From Marinomonas arctica (GTDB taxonomy: Bacteria; Pseudomonadota; Gammaproteobacteria; Pseudomonadales; Marinomonadaceae), in assembly GCF_003259225.1 (NCBI RefSeq), contig NZ_QHJF01000016.1:1-64000 (forward strand): a stretch of DNA of 64,000 bases, written 5' to 3'. The position numbers were made by a program, and so were the translations under genes. Position 1 is the stretch's first letter. Every line of letters begins with the position of its first letter. Of this stretch, positions 61,193-64,000 are shown piece by piece. The notes beneath the pieces were generated by a model that made no database searches, was not told the DNA's origin, and saw only the letters and a program-made list of their open reading frames with translations.

Positions 61193-63085
61193 TTACGGCG
61201 TTTTATATTGAGTAAAATCTTGTGTTTTTCCGGAAAACAATAAGTCTTGCTGAACACGAGTAAACGTCAGTGCATCATTGACACGTGAATCCACATCAGT
61301 AGGGCAAGATACACTCTGTTTCATTAAGAAATCTTTCCGCCAGGAGTAACATTTTCGACCATTGGTGGCGAGGTCAATTTCGGTTAAATAATCCCCCGTT
61401 AACCAACCAAAGTTCCCATTGTGGTAATAATCCGCAAAGGCCGACATAGGGTCAATATGAAACAAATCTCGACCTGCAAACCAAGGAATATTCGCGCCTA
61501 ACATGCCAGCAACAGTCGGAACGATATCACGCTGAGAGGTAATCGCCGGAAAGGTCGTGCCCATCTTCTCATGGCCCGCCGAGTAAATCAGGAAAGGAAT
61601 CGAGTACTCAGACAAATTAGAGGAAGTGAAACCCGCGGTATGATCTGCTACAAAGGCGTAAACAACCGGCTTTTCGAAGGCTATCGAAGACATTTTGGCG
61701 AAAAAGTCAGCAAGAGCCTGATCAGAAAAGCGCAATACATTTAATTTAGAGGAACGAGACGAACCATCGGTAAACGCACCTTCAATACCTTTTGGTAAGG
61801 AAATATCGTGGGTAGTGTTGGTGTTAATACCTAATAAAAATGGCTCTTTAATCGTATTTTCGACCTTATCAATAATGAAGGAGTACAAATCTTGATCATA
61901 ATAACCCCACGCATTTTGGCCATATTGCGTTTTGTCATCGTCAAAATCCTCCTTGCCGTAACTTTTCTCAAAACCTATTGCTTGAGCAAAAGAGCCGACA
62001 CCGCTCGTGTTTTTGTGTGACCCTTGGAAGAAACTAGTATCCCAACCTTTTCGCTTCAAAATCTCAGGCAAGCACTCGTAATCAAAAGACTCTAATTGAG
62101 TGTGAGCAACGGATTTTCCTAATGGGTTTTGTGAACTACAAAAAATGGAATAAATACCTTCAGATGTCCTATGACCACCAGCTATCATCAGGTCAGCAGA
62201 AAACGACTTGGCTTTTAGCTGTTGAAAAAAAGGCGTGACGACTTGACCTTCTGGCGAAATTTGGTTCTCCTGAGACCAGCTTTCCAGCAAAATAAACACT
62301 AAATTGTAGTCTTTAATATTGTCTATATTTAACGTCAGCTTATCGTCGGGGTACAGATGAGAAAGGTTGCCTTTATCATGATTAATCACCACTTGCTGAA
62401 GCTTATTATGAGCGCTAATGATAGAAAAAGCGGTGCTATAAGCACCATTAAGGCTTAACATCGCCTTTTTACTATCGCCAATAGTGTACGCAAAAGAAGG
62501 CTTCAAAGGTAGATCAGAAAACCCTCCACGAAAGAAGAACACCGTTGAAAGCAAAATAACAAAAAGCTCAACGGGTAACATTAATAATCCGACTTTTCCT
62601 GCATTATGCCTACTATTCACATTCACTTTAAACGACAGATAAAATAGCACTACGGCAATGACAGCAATAGGAAGGGTTTTATCTGAGTCGAAAAAGATAT
62701 TCGAGCCCTGTGTCATCAACGAAAAAGGCGTGGCAAGAAAGCTGGTCACTTCGTAGGAGGTATGCCGGTGTGCATCAGCGAAATACAACATATCAGAGAA
62801 TTGCATCGACATTAACGCGACTTGTAAAAACACCAGAACCAAGCGACTAAACCGATTCAATAAAAGATAATTGATAACTAAAAAAGCAAAAGCAAAAAAA
62901 GCCGCAACAGCAAGATCAAATCCTCCCCAGAAAAATGCATGCAGAAGGCCTGTCGCCTCTAGGTCTTTAAAGTAATCAAAGTTGAAGTATAAAAACGCCG
63001 CTTTAAGAATCAGAGTCGAAAAATAAAAAAAGACAAAGACCTTATAGAATAAAAACACTTTACTGCTTGAAAAAAAGGTATTCAT
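61193..63085 (-). CDS. LTA-synthase-family membrane sulfatase / phosphotransferase
   Basis: This protein is about 630 aa. Five hydrophobic segments in the first 215 residues are followed by a large periplasmic sulfatase-fold domain. The nucleophile region GGHRTSEGIYSIFCSS gives the Thr, and VFIL-LESWSQENQ provides the first metal Glu. A late FVADHTAGFT gives Asp/His ligands. It is related to LtaS/OpgB-type enzymes that transfer phosphoglycerol or phosphoethanolamine. The start is uncertain: Met 63085, 63109 or 63136. Confidence 0.88.
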   Translation of the reverse strand: MNTFFSSSKVFLFYKVFVFFYFSTLILKAAFLYFNFDYFKDLEATGLLHAFFWGGFDLAVAAFFAFAFLVINYLLLNRFSRLVLVFLQVALMSMQFSDMLYFADAHRHTSYEVTSFLATPFSLMTQGSNIFFDSDKTLPIAVIAVVLFYLSFKVNVNSRHNAGKVGLLMLPVELFVILLSTVFFFRGGFSDLPLKPSFAYTIGDSKKAMLSLNGAYSTAFSIISAHNKLQQVVINHDKGNLSHLYPDDKLTLNIDNIKDYNLVFILLESWSQENQISPEGQVVTPFFQQLKAKSFSADLMIAGGHRTSEGIYSIFCSSQNPLGKSVAHTQLESFDYECLPEILKRKGWDTSFFQGSHKNTSGVGSFAQAIGFEKSYGKEDFDDDKTQYGQNAWGYYDQDLYSFIIDKVENTIKEPFLLGINTNTTHDISLPKGIEGAFTDGSSRSSKLNVLRFSDQALADFFAKMSSIAFEKPVVYAFVADHTAGFTSSNLSEYSIPFLIYSAGHEKMGTTFPAITSQRDIVPTVAGMLGANIPWFAGRDLFHIDPMSAFADYYHNGNFGWLTGDYLTEIDLATNGRKCYSWRKDFLMKQSVSCPTDVDSRVNDALTFTRVQQDLLFSGKTQDFTQYKTP

Positions 63086-63271
63086 AAATTCATCTATATT
63101 TGTGTGCATGCTCGATTGAGGTAGGCGGCAAAGCATTGCCAAATAATATTTCCGGCGAAATAACGCGGCATATTTTAAATCAACTAGACATCTTGTGACC
63201 AGTTTTTTGAACGCACAAACATGATGGCGGCTCGATAATATGCCATGAGGATGAAATAGATCGACATGAAA

Positions 63272-63303
63272 ATGGCGCTAAATCTGGTTTGATCAAGCGC
63301 CAT
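63272..63303 (-). terminator. Terminator downstream of the DODA dioxygenase
   Basis: ATGGCGCT (63272-63279) and AGCGCCAT (63296-63303) are exact reverse complements. On the - strand the stem is followed by TTTC. It is 31 bp after the dioxygenase stop. Confidence 0.65.
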
Positions 63304-63333
63304 CACAAGGTGAATAAAAGTAAGAAAAAAGAC

Positions 63334-64000
63334 TCAATCAAAACGGAAGCTAGACGCGGTCCAACCACCAAAAAGTCCTTCATCGTGATAAACGCAAGTT
63401 GCTTTGCCATTTTCTGCGGCACCAAGAGCGACCATCAACGGAATAAGATGATCTTCCCTTGGGTGACAAAGGCGAGCATAAGGCGCTTTGTCCCACTCAA
63501 CAATACTTGCGCTGCGTTCAGCAGGCTCGGATTCTAACAAGGTTTCTTGCAACCAAGCATCAAACGCACTCGAAGGTACTTTCGCTTGCGGCCCTCTTAA
63601 GCCAAGGTTGTGAAAGCTCAAACCGCTGCCGACAATTAATATGCCTTCTTCACGCAATGGTGCCAAGGCACGGCCTAACGCCATGTGTTCTTCTGGGTTT
63701 AGGTTCGATTTAAGTGACAACTGAACCAATGGCATGTCAGCCTTTGGGTACATCACGGCCATTGGCGCAAACGCGCCGTGGTCGAAGCCTTTTTTATCAT
63801 CCAGATCCACAGCAAAGCCTGCGCTTTTAATGAGTTCAGCCACACGAGCGGCGACATCTGGTGCGCCCGGAGCTTGGTATTTCACTGCATAGGTATGAGC
63901 GGGAAAGCCGTAATAATCGTATTCCATGCCCGGAGCTGGGCTGTATTGAACGCCGAAAGTTTTGCGTTCCCAGTGACCAGAAATCATCAAAATCGCTTTG
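63334..64000 (-). CDS. DODA-type extradiol ring-opening dioxygenase (5' end cut by window edge)
   Basis: The - strand is open to base 64000, with KAILMISGHW the first residues in the window, so the true start lies outside. The visible 222 residues carry the DODA/LigB class III dioxygenase blocks: SGHWERKTFGVQ, YDYYGFPAHTYAVKY, FDHGAFAPMAVMYPKADMPLV, SGLSFHNLG and HPREDHLIPLMVALGAAEN. Metal ligands are the His residues in these blocks. This YgiD-like enzyme cleaves catechols such as DOPA; the natural substrate here is unknown. Confidence 0.92.
   Translation of the reverse strand, partial: KAILMISGHWERKTFGVQYSPAPGMEYDYYGFPAHTYAVKYQAPGAPDVAARVAELIKSAGFAVDLDDKKGFDHGAFAPMAVMYPKADMPLVQLSLKSNLNPEEHMALGRALAPLREEGILIVGSGLSFHNLGLRGPQAKVPSSAFDAWLQETLLESEPAERSASIVEWDKAPYARLCHPREDHLIPLMVALGAAENGKATCVYHDEGLFGGWTASSFRFD

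Noticed and set aside
1..64000. CRISPR arrays, tRNA or rRNA genes, integrases and transposases
   Set aside because: No repeat-spacer pattern, cloverleaf, rRNA segment or recombinase motif was recognised on either strand.

Overview
The window looks like chromosome from a marine gammaproteobacterium of the Oceanospirillales, most likely Marinomonas or a close relative. This is inferred from family content (glpSTPQ-type glycerol ABC cassette, psp operon, PA0069-type radical SAM protein, MesX/MesD, many LysR regulators and chemoreceptors) and moderate G+C; no 16S rRNA or other phylogenetic marker is present. I saw no rRNA or tRNA gene, CRISPR array, intact insertion sequence or prophage. Two genes run off the ends: a GNAT acetyltransferase at the left and a DODA-type ring-opening dioxygenase at the right.

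Layout. 1-12.5 kb: small enzymes (GNAT, ICMT-like methyltransferase, VOC protein), an HPP membrane protein with a divergent LysR regulator, a bacteriophytochrome-GGDEF-EAL light/c-di-GMP protein, an AraC regulator with a membrane N-terminus, a NYN protein, an exported alpha/beta hydrolase, a lysine-rich HTH protein and PhhB. 12.6-17 kb: a Tat-exported SMP-30 protein, a dCache-type chemoreceptor and the ohrR-ohr peroxide pair. 17.2-24.3 kb: a PepSY / RND adaptor / RND pump / response regulator / histidine kinase operon. 24.4-30.6 kb: DMT transporter, ABM protein, Dps, DJ-1-like protein, a divergent LysR/GST pair and a second chemoreceptor. 30.6-34.7 kb: pspABC plus a small membrane protein and a di-heme peroxidase-family protein, divergent from pspF. 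34.9-37.8 kb: an ABC transporter of the FecBCD type behind a Zur-like box. 37.9-46.2 kb: radical SAM protein, PAS chemoreceptor, M42-like peptidase, the folate-independent methionine synthase pair mesX-mesD, a lipoprotein, LysR and RidA. 46.2-54.6 kb: an AcoR-like sigma-54 activator divergent from a complete six-gene glycerol ABC transporter. 54.7-64 kb: small proteins (one behind a Fur-like box), a second LysR/GST pair, a Fic protein, a PhyH dioxygenase, an alpha/beta hydrolase and an LTA-synthase-family sulfatase.

How the parts work together. Much of the region handles envelope and oxidative stress (Psp, Ohr, Dps, RND pump, GSTs), nutrient capture (glycerol, probably zinc or another metal complex) and sensing (three chemoreceptors, one phytochrome). 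The strongest non-coding signals are: (i) a GTCCT-N12-AGGAC dyad, twice before the AraC gene and once before the exported hydrolase; (ii) three GTTAT-centre-ATAAC boxes around ohrR/ohr; (iii) a Zur-like palindrome before the FecBCD-type transporter; (iv) sigma-54 -24/-12 elements before pspA and the glycerol operon; and (v) a perfect 21-bp hairpin across a LysR stop codon. The most unusual gene arrangement is the apparent extension of the psp operon to an MbnH-like di-heme enzyme.
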